DNA of 10,394 nt from Candidatus Eiseniibacteriota bacterium (GTDB taxonomy: Bacteria > Eisenbacteria > RBG-16-71-46): NCBI GenBank assembly GCA_005893365.1, contig VBPB01000071.1, forward strand, positions 1 through 10,394, read 5' to 3'. A program made the translations under genes and the position numbers. Positions 1-5,680 of the stretch are shown one piece after another. The notes below the pieces were generated by a model. The model saw nothing but the letters and a program-made list of their open reading frames with translations. It was not told the DNA's origin and made no database searches. How positions within the stretch are numbered: position 1 is the first letter of the stretch; the number at the start of each line of letters is the position of its first letter.

Positions 1-1989
1 GACGTCCTTCTCGCGTGCCAAGTCCAGGTGGCTGGTCGCCTCGTCCAGCAGCAGCACGGCCGGCTGGGTGTAGAGCGCCCGGGCGATCAGGAGGCGCTGC
101 TTCTGCCCGCCGGAGAGCACCGTCCCCATGTCGCCGATGAGCGTGCCGTATCCCATCGGCATCGCCGAGATCTCGTCGTGGACCGAGGCCTGGCGCGCGC
201 AGGTCTCGACGCGCGTCTGGTCCGGCCGCTCGGCGAAGAAGCAGATGTTCTCCGAGATCGATCCCGCGAACAGCTGGTCGTCCTGCATCACGACGCCGAT
301 CATCGACCGGTAGGCCTCGATCCCCAGGCTCTGCAGCGGCGTGCCGTTGACGAGCAGCTCGCCCTCGCTGGGCTTGAACAGGCTGGCCATCACCTTGAGC
401 AGCGTGGTCTTGCCGCAGCCGGAGGGCCCGACCAGCGCCACCGATTCGCCGGCCTCGACCCGGAAGCTGACCCCGTCGAGCACCCAGGGATCGTTGTCGC
501 TGTAACGGTAGCGCAGGTTCCGCACCTCGAGGCCGGCGGCCCCGATCCGCGCGGAGGGAGTACCGATGCCCGAATCGCGGGGCTCGGGCACGGTGAGCGC
601 CAGGTCGGCGAGACGGTCCGCGTGCAGCCGGAGCATGGTGAGGTCGAGTCCCTTGTCGATCAGCCCGCTCACCCGGTCGAGGAACTGGTCCTTGTAGGAG
701 ATGAAGGCGAGCAGCATGCCCACCGTGAAGGTGCCGGCCAGGACCTTCTGGGCGCCGATCCACACCACCAGGATGGCGAGCCCGCCGATCACGGTCGAGT
801 TGACGATGCGGAAGACCAGGCGCAGCTTCTGGGTGGTGAGCTGCCGGTTGGTGGTCTCCACCAGCAGATTCAGCCAGTGGCTGCGCCGGCTGTCCTGGCC
901 GTTGAACAGCTTGATGGTCCGGATGCCGCGCAGGGTCTCGAGGAAGTGGCTGTCGCGCCGCGCCGCCCAGACGATCGACTCGGCCGAGGCCTGGCGCAGG
1001 GGCGTGAACGACATCCAGCGCAGCCCGGCATAGAGCAGCGAGCCCAGGACGACCACCATTGCCAGCGATGGGGCGAAGATGACCATCACCACCAGCGTGA
1101 CGATGGCCAGCAACCCGTCCAGCATGGTCTCGACCACGTCGGTGCTGATGGCGGTGAGGATGGTGTCCTGGGACCCGAAGCGCGACATGACGTCGCCGAG
1201 GTAGCGGGTCTCGAAGTAGGAGACCGGCAGCCGGATCAGGTGGGTGAACAGGTTGGCGCGTCCCTGGACCTTGAGCATCGCCCCCAGCGCGATCAGCATC
1301 CAGCCCCGCATCGCCGACACCGAGACCCGGATCAGCAGCAGCAGCGTGAACCCCAGCGCCAGGGTCACGAGCAGGTCGCGATCGCCGGTCACCAGCGCGT
1401 GATCGACCACCCACTGCATGAACAGCGGGCTGATGATCGCGAACACCTCGATGCACAGGGCGAGCGCGAACAGCTCGGCCAGCGACCGGCGCAGCCCGAC
1501 GATGTGGCCGAGCATCGCCCGCATGCGCACCCGCGGCGCGGGGGCGGCCGACTCGAAGCCGCGCAGCGGCGTCAGCTCGAGCGCCACGCCGGTGAAGCGG
1601 CGGGAGACCTCGGCCTGCGGCAGGCGCCGCACGCCGACGGCCGGATCGTGCACCACCACGCCGCTCTTGTTCGCCGACTTGAGCACCACGAAGTGATTGA
1701 GGTCCCAGTGGAGGATCGCCGGGGTGCGGAGCATGCCCAGCTCGTCCAGCTCGAGCCGGAGCGGCCGCGAGGCGAGGCCCATCTGGTCGGCGATCCGCAC
1801 CACGTCCTGAAGCGTGGCGCCGCGCAGCGACATGCCGAAGCGGCGCCGCAGCTCGACCAGGTCGGACGGCTGGCCGTAGTGCGAGGCGATCATCGCCAGG
1901 CAGGCGAGCCCGCATTCCGCCGCCTCGGTCTGGAGCACCAGCGGCAGCCGGCGTCCCCAGCCCAGATCCAGCGAGTCGCGGAGGTTCAC
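1..1989 (-). CDS. C39 peptidase-containing ABC exporter (CvaB/RaxB type), 3' end beyond window
   Basis: Inner-membrane exporter that cleaves double-glycine leaders and drives the mature peptide out with ATP. My translation gives 663 residues before the left window edge. The N-terminal C39 domain shows the oxyanion Gln20 and catalytic Cys26 in QTEAAECGLACLAMIA, His99 in LNHFVVLK and Asp115 in HDP, so the protease should be active. Hydrophobic segments at about 165-440 form the membrane domain. The nucleotide-binding domain has Walker A GPSGCGKTT (521-529), a Q-loop MQDDQLF, signature LSGGQ (625-629) and Walker B VLLLDE (645-650). The H-loop and C-terminus lie outside the window; the usual family length is about 700 residues. 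The start is a GTG whose GTGA overlaps the stop of the HlyD gene, with GGAG 9 nt upstream. This implies translational coupling. The QTEAAECGLACLAMIA wording resembles CvaB/RaxB more than Gram-positive LagD-type exporters. Its likely substrate is the repeat peptide at 4515-4730. Confidence 0.95.
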   Translation of the reverse strand, partial: MNLRDSLDLGWGRRLPLVLQTEAAECGLACLAMIASHYGQPSDLVELRRRFGMSLRGATLQDVVRIADQMGLASRPLRLELDELGMLRTPAILHWDLNHFVVLKSANKSGVVVHDPAVGVRRLPQAEVSRRFTGVALELTPLRGFESAAPAPRVRMRAMLGHIVGLRRSLAELFALALCIEVFAIISPLFMQWVVDHALVTGDRDLLVTLALGFTLLLLIRVSVSAMRGWMLIALGAMLKVQGRANLFTHLIRLPVSYFETRYLGDVMSRFGSQDTILTAISTDVVETMLDGLLAIVTLVVMVIFAPSLAMVVVLGSLLYAGLRWMSFTPLRQASAESIVWAARRDSHFLETLRGIRTIKLFNGQDSRRSHWLNLLVETTNRQLTTQKLRLVFRIVNSTVIGGLAILVVWIGAQKVLAGTFTVGMLLAFISYKDQFLDRVSGLIDKGLDLTMLRLHADRLADLALTVPEPRDSGIGTPSARIGAAGLEVRNLRYRYSDNDPWVLDGVSFRVEAGESVALVGPSGCGKTTLLKVMASLFKPSEGELLVNGTPLQSLGIEAYRSMIGVVMQDDQLFAGSISENICFFAERPDQTRVETCARQASVHDEISAMPMGYGTLIGDMGTVLSGGQKQRLLIARALYTQPAVLLLDEATSHLDLAREKDV

Positions 1990-3263
1990 GACGCGTGGCT
2001 CCGGGTGATGCGGTACACCGGGTCGAGGATCCAGTCGACCAGCCGCCGCCGCTCGATCAGGACGTCGGCCTCGAGCAGCATGCCGGGCTGGAGCGGGACC
2101 GCCCGCCCGTAGACGGAGACGCTCTGGCGCTTGAGCCCGACCGTGATGCGATAGACCGGCTCGCTGCTGCTGCCGGTCAGGCGGGTGAGGCCGGCGATCT
2201 GCGTCGGCAGCTCGCCCGGGTTGATGGACGAGCGCGAGATGCTGGTCACCACCCCTTCGTAGGTCCCGAACTTCTGCGATGGGTAGGCCTCGAACTGGAG
2301 CACCACGCGTTGCCCGGGCCGCAGGAACCCGATCGAGCGGCTGGGACTGAACAGGTGGGCCTCGAGCGTCGATCCGGCCGGCACCAGGGTCATCAGCGGC
2401 ACCTTCGGGTCGGCGCGCCCGCCGTTCTCGGCCTGGATCGAGGTGACGGTGCCCGACTCCGGGGCGGGGATCATGATCTCGCGGCGGGACTCCACCTCGG
2501 CCAGGTCCTGCTCCACCTGGGCGATCTCGCGATCCACGTTGGCCACGTCCGTCCGCGACTGGAGCGGCTGATCTTGAAGCTCCCCCTGCAGCGTGAGGTA
2601 TTCGCCCTTGGCCGCGGCCCGGCTCCGGGTCAGCTCGCGGAGGTGGGACTCCTGGTCGAGCCGGCCCTCGGTCGCCGCCTGGAACTCGCGGTCCGAGATC
2701 AGGCCGCGCGCGTGGATCTCCCGCTGCCTCGCCTCGGCATCGCGGGCGATCCGCACCCGCTCGGTCTGGAGCGCCACCGAGCTGTCCAGCTCGGCCAGCT
2801 GGACGCCGAGCGCGCTCAGGCGCTCGGCCAGGGACTGCTCGCGCTGGACGCCGAGCCGCTCCAGCTCCTGGCGCCCTTCGCTGAGGCTCGAGCGCCGGGC
2901 TTCGAGCCGGCCGGCGATGGCGCTCTGGGTGGCGCCGCGGGCCGAGCTCTGGAGCTCAGTCGAGAGCACCAGCAGCCGGTCGCCCTTGTGGACCTCGCTG
3001 CCTTCGGTCACCGCGATCTTGCTGACCACCGCGGTCTGCGGCGCGAACACCTGGACCAGCCCCAGCGACGGGACCAGCCAGCCGACGATGTGGGCCTTGC
3101 GGGTGTAGGTCCCCACGAACAGCAGCGCCACCATCGCCAGGATCGCGAACGCCGCGAACGTCGCGAACAGGCGGTAGGAGAGCCGGGGCGCCAGCAGCAC
3201 CGTGCCGAGCCACTGGGTCTGGCGCTCGGCCAGGACCTCCGGTCTGAACAGCGGCTGGTTCAT
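1986..3263 (-). CDS. HlyD-family membrane fusion protein (CvaA/RaxA-like)
   Basis: Periplasmic adaptor that links the ABC exporter in the inner membrane to an outer-membrane TolC-like channel. The 425 residues follow the CvaA/RaxA plan. There is a short cytoplasmic start (LFRPEVLAERQTQWLG) and one membrane segment at about 32-52. The first half of the lipoyl/barrel-sandwich domain is at about 68-101 (VFAPQTAVVSKIAVTEGSEV). A long charged alpha-hairpin/coiled coil spans about 104-262, and the second lipoyl half starts near 263 (IMIPAPESGTVTSI). A beta-barrel region follows, and the C-terminus has the family-typical QPGMLLEADVLIERR. Length is normal. The stop overlaps the start of the exporter gene (GTGA). 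The gene begins 78 bp after the 314-residue gene. Its best Shine-Dalgarno (GGAGG) is rather far (13 nt) from the ATG and lies in a small hairpin. No TolC gene is present, so the outer-membrane partner must be elsewhere. Confidence 0.93.
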   Translation of the reverse strand: MNQPLFRPEVLAERQTQWLGTVLLAPRLSYRLFATFAAFAILAMVALLFVGTYTRKAHIVGWLVPSLGLVQVFAPQTAVVSKIAVTEGSEVHKGDRLLVLSTELQSSARGATQSAIAGRLEARRSSLSEGRQELERLGVQREQSLAERLSALGVQLAELDSSVALQTERVRIARDAEARQREIHARGLISDREFQAATEGRLDQESHLRELTRSRAAAKGEYLTLQGELQDQPLQSRTDVANVDREIAQVEQDLAEVESRREIMIPAPESGTVTSIQAENGGRADPKVPLMTLVPAGSTLEAHLFSPSRSIGFLRPGQRVVLQFEAYPSQKFGTYEGVVTSISRSSINPGELPTQIAGLTRLTGSSSEPVYRITVGLKRQSVSVYGRAVPLQPGMLLEADVLIERRRLVDWILDPVYRITRSHAS

Positions 3264-3276
3264 GATGGCACCCGAT

Positions 3277-3291
3277 CCTCCGCGAGCGGAG
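3277..3291 (-). promoter_or_regulatory. Hairpin covering the HlyD-gene ribosome site
   Basis: On the minus strand CTCCG-CTCG-CGGAG forms a 5-bp perfect stem with a 4-nt loop. Its 3' arm contains most of the only GGAGG upstream of the HlyD start, 13 nt from the ATG. It could dampen initiation. The stem is short and could be chance in such GC-rich DNA. Confidence 0.25.
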
Positions 3292-3341
3292 CGACGCGTC
3301 CAAGGCGGGCCCCGGTCCGCGCGCGCCCCGGCCGGCGCTGG

Positions 3342-4286
3342 CTACTCGGACACGTCGTAGTCCCGCACATCGTAGGTGACCTCGACCACCCGGGAGATGC
3401 TGGGGATCCGGAGCGCGCGCCGGATCCGGGGATCGAGGAAGTCCTTGAGCAGCGGTGGCCGGGCGGAGCGGAAGTAGAAGTCGGGGTCCTTGGAGACCGA
3501 GTCCTTGGCGGTGATCTCCAACTCTTCCCCGCGCGAGACGGTCTGGACGATCGCGGGCGCGTACTGGATCCCCAGCGCCAGGAGCGCACAGGCGCGATGA
3601 TAGCCATTGTGCAGGACCATGCGATGGTCGGCCCGAATGACGTTGAGGAAGTTGGAGCCGAATCCCACCACCACGCCCACGATGCCCGCCATGGGTCCGA
3701 ACGCCTCGTGGTCCGCGATCTGGTCGGGACGGAACAGCGTGGTCCCGTGGTAGCGGAGGTCCATGGACTCCGAGCGGAACACGTAGCGACGCGAGCCTTC
3801 GCGCCGGACCTGGACCGGCTGCTCCCGGTCGTCCAACGGGAGGCAGAAGCGGAACAGGGCTTCCGGATCGGGATCGTGGCCCAGCCCGGTCTTCACGCGC
3901 TCGACGAAGGTCCAGGTGACCGAGCGCTGGCAGACGATGAGCTTCTCGACCTCGACCATCTCGATGGTGGTCGGCAGCGTGTCGAACGTCCGGCGGCAGT
4001 AGGGATGCGCCATGACCTCGGCCGCAAGCGGCGCCAGCCGGGGGTCCAGGTCGCGCCGCCCGGCCTGGTCGGCGATGCCGAGCTCGGTATCCTCCAACTC
4101 CTGGTAGTAGTCGTTGGCGCGCCGCCACTCGTCGGTCAGGGCCGCCGGGCTCTCCTGCGCTCCGCCGATCGCCCGGTCCTTGACGAAGCTCAGGTAGTCA
4201 CCGAGGGGCGGCTGCCCGAGCAGCCACACCTCCTCGTGGGTGACCGGTTCATCCGATCGCGCTCCGGCAGGCGGGCTCGGGTTCAT
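3342..4286 (-). CDS. Unrecognised 314-residue protein in the peptide secretion locus
   Basis: I do not recognise a named family. It appears soluble, with no signal peptide or convincing membrane span. Only the Gly/Val-rich stretch GPMAGIVGVVVGFGSNFLNVI (198-217) is hydrophobic. The N-terminal third is acidic (DYYQELEDTELGIADQ, 59-74). A strand-rich part begins near 106 (TTIEMVEVEKLIVCQRSVTW). The most distinctive segment is 219-248, with RMVLHNGYHRACALLALGI followed by PAIVQ. It recalls the 'own-residue, NGxHR, alanine-rich helix, G-I, P-xxV' layout of ParB/sulfiredoxin-like folds; that is a resemblance only. Start choice is supported by AAGGAG 10 nt upstream. It sits between the precursor gene and the adaptor/exporter pair, all on one strand, so a role in peptide production, modification, regulation or self-protection is likely, but which one is unknown. 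Only two Cys residues (97 and 119, plus 148 in FCLP), with no metal-site spacing. Confidence 0.8.
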   Translation of the reverse strand: MNPSPPAGARSDEPVTHEEVWLLGQPPLGDYLSFVKDRAIGGAQESPAALTDEWRRANDYYQELEDTELGIADQAGRRDLDPRLAPLAAEVMAHPYCRRTFDTLPTTIEMVEVEKLIVCQRSVTWTFVERVKTGLGHDPDPEALFRFCLPLDDREQPVQVRREGSRRYVFRSESMDLRYHGTTLFRPDQIADHEAFGPMAGIVGVVVGFGSNFLNVIRADHRMVLHNGYHRACALLALGIQYAPAIVQTVSRGEELEITAKDSVSKDPDFYFRSARPPLLKDFLDPRIRRALRIPSISRVVEVTYDVRDYDVSE

Positions 4287-4396
4287 CGGTCGACGTCTCC
4301 TTGGGACCGGTTTGGGCGGCCGATGATCCGCGAGCCGCGGCGGGAAGGGTTATCGGCCGCAAACACCTGGTTCGACAGCGTCTTCGGGGCAGCAGA

Positions 4397-4422
4397 ATGC
4401 CCCGACCCGAAGGCCGGGGCAT
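4397..4422 (-). terminator. UUCG-loop hairpin downstream of the peptide gene (terminator or attenuator)
   Basis: On the minus strand ATGCCCCGGCC-TTCG-GGTCGGGGCAT gives an 11-bp stem, with a single G-U pair, closed by the very stable C(UUCG)G tetraloop. It starts 92 nt after the peptide stop and ends 110 nt before the next gene. The following bases (TCTGCTGC) hold only scattered T, so termination may be partial. A leaky hairpin here would make much precursor mRNA and less adaptor/exporter mRNA, a common arrangement for exported peptides. It could instead protect the 3' end of the short transcript. Confidence 0.6.
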
Positions 4423-4514
4423 CCTGACACATCAGCGCGCGTAAGGGCGAGGCGAGCGGCCGGCGAGCATCAGAGCCCGCCGACGCCACGCCAACGCAAC
4501 ACGCGGCGCGACAG

Positions 4515-4730
4515 CTACTTCTTGCCGCTGCTGCCCTTGTGGCTGCCCTTGCCCTTGCTGCCCTTGTGGCTGCCCTTGCCTTTGCTGCCCTTGTGGCTGC
4601 CCTTGCCGCTGCTGCCCTTGTGGCTGCCCTTGCCGCTGCTGCCGTGGTGGGACGAGCCACCCTTGCCACCGCCCGTGGATCCCCCGCCACCGTAGACCTT
4701 CAGCAGCTCGCCACCAGTCAACTTGCGCAT
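4515..4730 (-). CDS. Precursor of an exported Lys/Gly/Ser/His repeat peptide (double-glycine leader)
   Basis: A 71-residue precursor. The leader MRKLTGGELLKVYGG matches the double-glycine consensus: Leu at -12, Glu at -8, Leu at -7, Val at -4 and Gly at -2/-1, so C39 cleavage is expected after Gly15. By my count the resulting 56-residue peptide has 21 Gly, 15 Ser, 13 Lys, 6 His and 1 Thr. It has no acidic, aromatic, aliphatic or Cys residue. Residues 31-66 are four copies of S-(S/K)-G-K-G-S-H-K-G, followed by a partial copy SSGKK. Such a chain should be unfolded and strongly cationic. It lacks the Cys used for lanthionines or disulfides. A strong GGAGG lies 5 nt before the ATG. The matching exporter is three genes downstream. 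Function is unknown: antimicrobial, polyanion-binding, metal-binding or mineral/matrix roles are all possible. Other reading frames through the repeat give Ala-rich shadows without a leader. Confidence 0.88.
   Translation of the reverse strand: MRKLTGGELLKVYGGGGSTGGGKGGSSHHGSSGKGSHKGSSGKGSHKGSKGKGSHKGSKGKGSHKGSSGKK
4518..4640 (-). repeat. 27-bp in-frame tandem repeat inside the peptide gene
   Basis: Four full 27-bp units (4614-4640, 4587-4613, 4560-4586, 4533-4559) plus a 15-bp partial unit (4518-4532). Units 1 and 2 are identical base for base. Units 3 and 4 differ from each other at one base (AAA versus AAG for Lys) and from units 1-2 only at the second codon (Ser to Lys). The near absence of silent changes points to recent duplication or homogenisation. 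Confidence 0.95.
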
Positions 4731-4735
4731 GATGC

Positions 4736-4740
4736 CCTCC
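4736..4740 (-). promoter_or_regulatory. Ribosome binding site of the peptide gene
   Basis: GGAGG on the minus strand, 5 nt before the ATG at 4730. It is among the strongest sites in the window and decides this start and frame over the overlapping Ala-rich frames. Confidence 0.8.
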
Positions 4741-4909
4741 GATTGCCGTACGCGACAGGACTGCTACGACAGGAACGAGGACGATTCACATCGGCGGCAA
4801 TGAAGGCGTCCGGAATGAGAAAAGGGTGATTGGGAGCAACCGGATACCCGCATGGGCCGGCGATTGCGGAGGCACTGAGCCCCTCCGGCTGGGACGGCCA
4901 GCGGAAGGG

Positions 4910-4939
4910 ATGATACCGGTGGAATATCAGCCGATGCAA
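4910..4939 (-). promoter_or_regulatory. Possible sigma-70-type promoter for the peptide gene
   Basis: On the minus strand TTGCAT, 18 nt, TATCAT. Both boxes match the consensus at four or five of six positions and lie in the AT-richer gap upstream of the peptide gene. It would give a leader of roughly 170 nt. This is a by-eye match only. Confidence 0.25.
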
Positions 4940-5040
4940 TCGGAAACGCGAACGATATTCCTCTTGGACGTCGTTCAGGGATTCATCGGGTGTGGGTGGC
5001 CTGCCAAGCTCGACGGACCATGTATAGCGTCATCAAACCT

Positions 5041-5075
5041 CCGGCCGCGGCGACGGTCTGCGTGTCAGCGGCCGG
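5041..5075 (-). terminator. Inverted repeat at the end of the small membrane-protein gene
   Basis: Perfect 8-bp arms (CCGGCCGC and GCGGCCGG) flank a 19-nt loop that includes the TGA stop of the upstream gene. The minus-strand sequence continues AGGTTTGATG, so any U-tract is weak. It may be a poor terminator separating this gene from the peptide locus, or chance in GC-rich DNA. Confidence 0.25.
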
Positions 5076-5406
5076 GGCGGATCTCTTGTCCCGGATCGGC
5101 GTGCCGCGGCTCCGGCGGCCCGCCGCGGTCGCCGCGGCGCCCGCGCGTGGCGATCCAGACCGCCACGACCCAGGTCGGGGCCAGGTCGAGCCCGGGGACG
5201 ACCTCGGCGATGACGCTCGGCGCGAACGCCCAGTGGGGGCCGATCACCAGACACAGGATCGCGAACACGAGCGCGTCCAGGCCCACGTCGAGGGGGGAGG
5301 CGAGCCCTTCGGCGAGGATGGGGAAGAGGATGATCTGGAGGAGATCGGCCGCCACGGCCACGATCCAGGCCACCCGCAGCCGGCGGGTCGAGAGCGGGCG
5401 CCTCAT
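5065..5406 (-). CDS. Small integral membrane protein, conserved-looking, function unknown
   Basis: 113 residues with a basic N-terminus (MRRPLSTRRLR), a first membrane span at about 12-33 and further hydrophobic stretches at about 41-70 and 74-88. The tail is hydrophilic and Arg/Pro-rich. The layout AVAADLLQIILFP, then GPHWAFAPSVIAEVVPGLDLAPTW, resembles a set of uncharacterised bacterial membrane proteins I have seen, but I cannot name a family or function. I chose the ATG at 5406 because the hydrophobic domain starts soon after it. An in-frame ATG at 5457 is possible, and neither has a clear Shine-Dalgarno. The open frame further upstream is compositional. It lies upstream of the peptide gene on the same strand, 334 bp away, and faces the protease operon divergently; a functional link to either is not shown. 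Confidence 0.7.
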   Translation of the reverse strand: MRRPLSTRRLRVAWIVAVAADLLQIILFPILAEGLASPLDVGLDALVFAILCLVIGPHWAFAPSVIAEVVPGLDLAPTWVVAVWIATRGRRGDRGGPPEPRHADPGQEIRPGR

Positions 5407-5635
5407 CGGGCGATCGCAGGGACGGCTTTGGGGTCGAGGGTCGGCATCGCCGGGCATGGGATACCGGTACGGCGACCGCGTCAAGCGCGCTCGGTCGCCC
5501 CTCGGGGCGGCCGCGACCGCGGCGGCCGCTGCACCCGCGCCGGGCGAGGCGGCCGGGGTTTGGCCGGTGCCGCACCGTGTGGGAGACTCCGTCCGCTCCC
5601 AACTCATCCGGACCCAAGCGCCGCAAGGAGATGCC

Positions 5636-5680
5636 ATGGACTGGGCGTCCGTCGCCGCACCCGCACCGGGCCGGGGCTGA
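5636..5680 (+). CDS. Possible 14-residue leader peptide coupled to the M50 protease gene
   Basis: A 15-codon ORF encodes MDWASVAAPAPGRG and has an excellent ribosome site (AAGGAG, 5 nt before the ATG). Its TGA overlaps the protease ATG as TGATG. The protease ATG itself has no comparable Shine-Dalgarno; only GC-rich GGGCCGGGG lies near it. Terminating ribosomes are therefore the likely source of protease initiation. The peptide has no recognisable function and may only serve coupling or regulation. Confidence 0.45.
   Translation: MDWASVAAPAPGRG

Larger units (their letters stand above)
4731..5064. other. 334-bp non-coding upstream region of the peptide gene
   Basis: Visibly poorer in G+C than its surroundings and with no convincing gene on either strand. 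The minus-strand frame across it runs into the peptide gene without a ribosome site or codon bias. It holds the peptide ribosome site, a possible promoter (4910-4939) and, at about 4866-4886, a short inverted repeat (CGGAGG and CCTCCG, 9-nt loop). It also carries the 3' side of the inverted repeat after the membrane-protein gene. It probably contains the control region and a long leader for the peptide mRNA. Confidence 0.6.

Noticed and set aside
28..2112. 694-codon open frame on the plus strand
   Set aside because: It is the antisense shadow of the ABC exporter and adaptor genes. The His/Gln/Arg/Glu-rich translation has no domain, while the minus strand shows complete C39 and ABC motifs.
1995..4427. 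810-codon open frame on the plus strand
   Set aside because: Antisense to the HlyD and 314-residue genes. It is a compositional artefact of GC-rich DNA with no recognisable motif.
4518..4640. CRISPR-like appearance of regularly spaced repeats
   Set aside because: Units are contiguous with no unique spacers, remain in frame and encode a repeated peptide.
4283..4690. Minus-strand Ala/Arg-rich frame and plus-strand Ala/Leu/Val-rich frame (4539-4829) across the repeat
   Set aside because: Both are alternative readings of the same 27-bp repeat. Neither has the leader, ribosome site or exporter logic of the 4515-4730 frame.
4718..4939. 73-codon minus-strand frame overlapping the peptide gene start
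   Set aside because: It has no ribosome site, mixed low-bias codons and overlaps the well-supported peptide start in another frame.
4992..5015. TTGGCA-containing stretch considered as a sigma-54 or sigma-70 promoter on the minus strand
   Set aside because: It lacks the -12 TTGC element and any acceptable -10 box at the right distance.
5507..5529. Two GCGGCCGC palindromes 7 nt apart in the divergent gap
   Set aside because: Simple GC-rich self-complementary octamers are expected at this composition. No operator-like asymmetry or second copy was seen.
4990..5679. N-terminal extension of the M50 protease frame
   Set aside because: The translation is Arg/Gly/Asp-rich noise antisense to the small membrane protein. 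Typical S2P sequence starts at the ATG at 5680.
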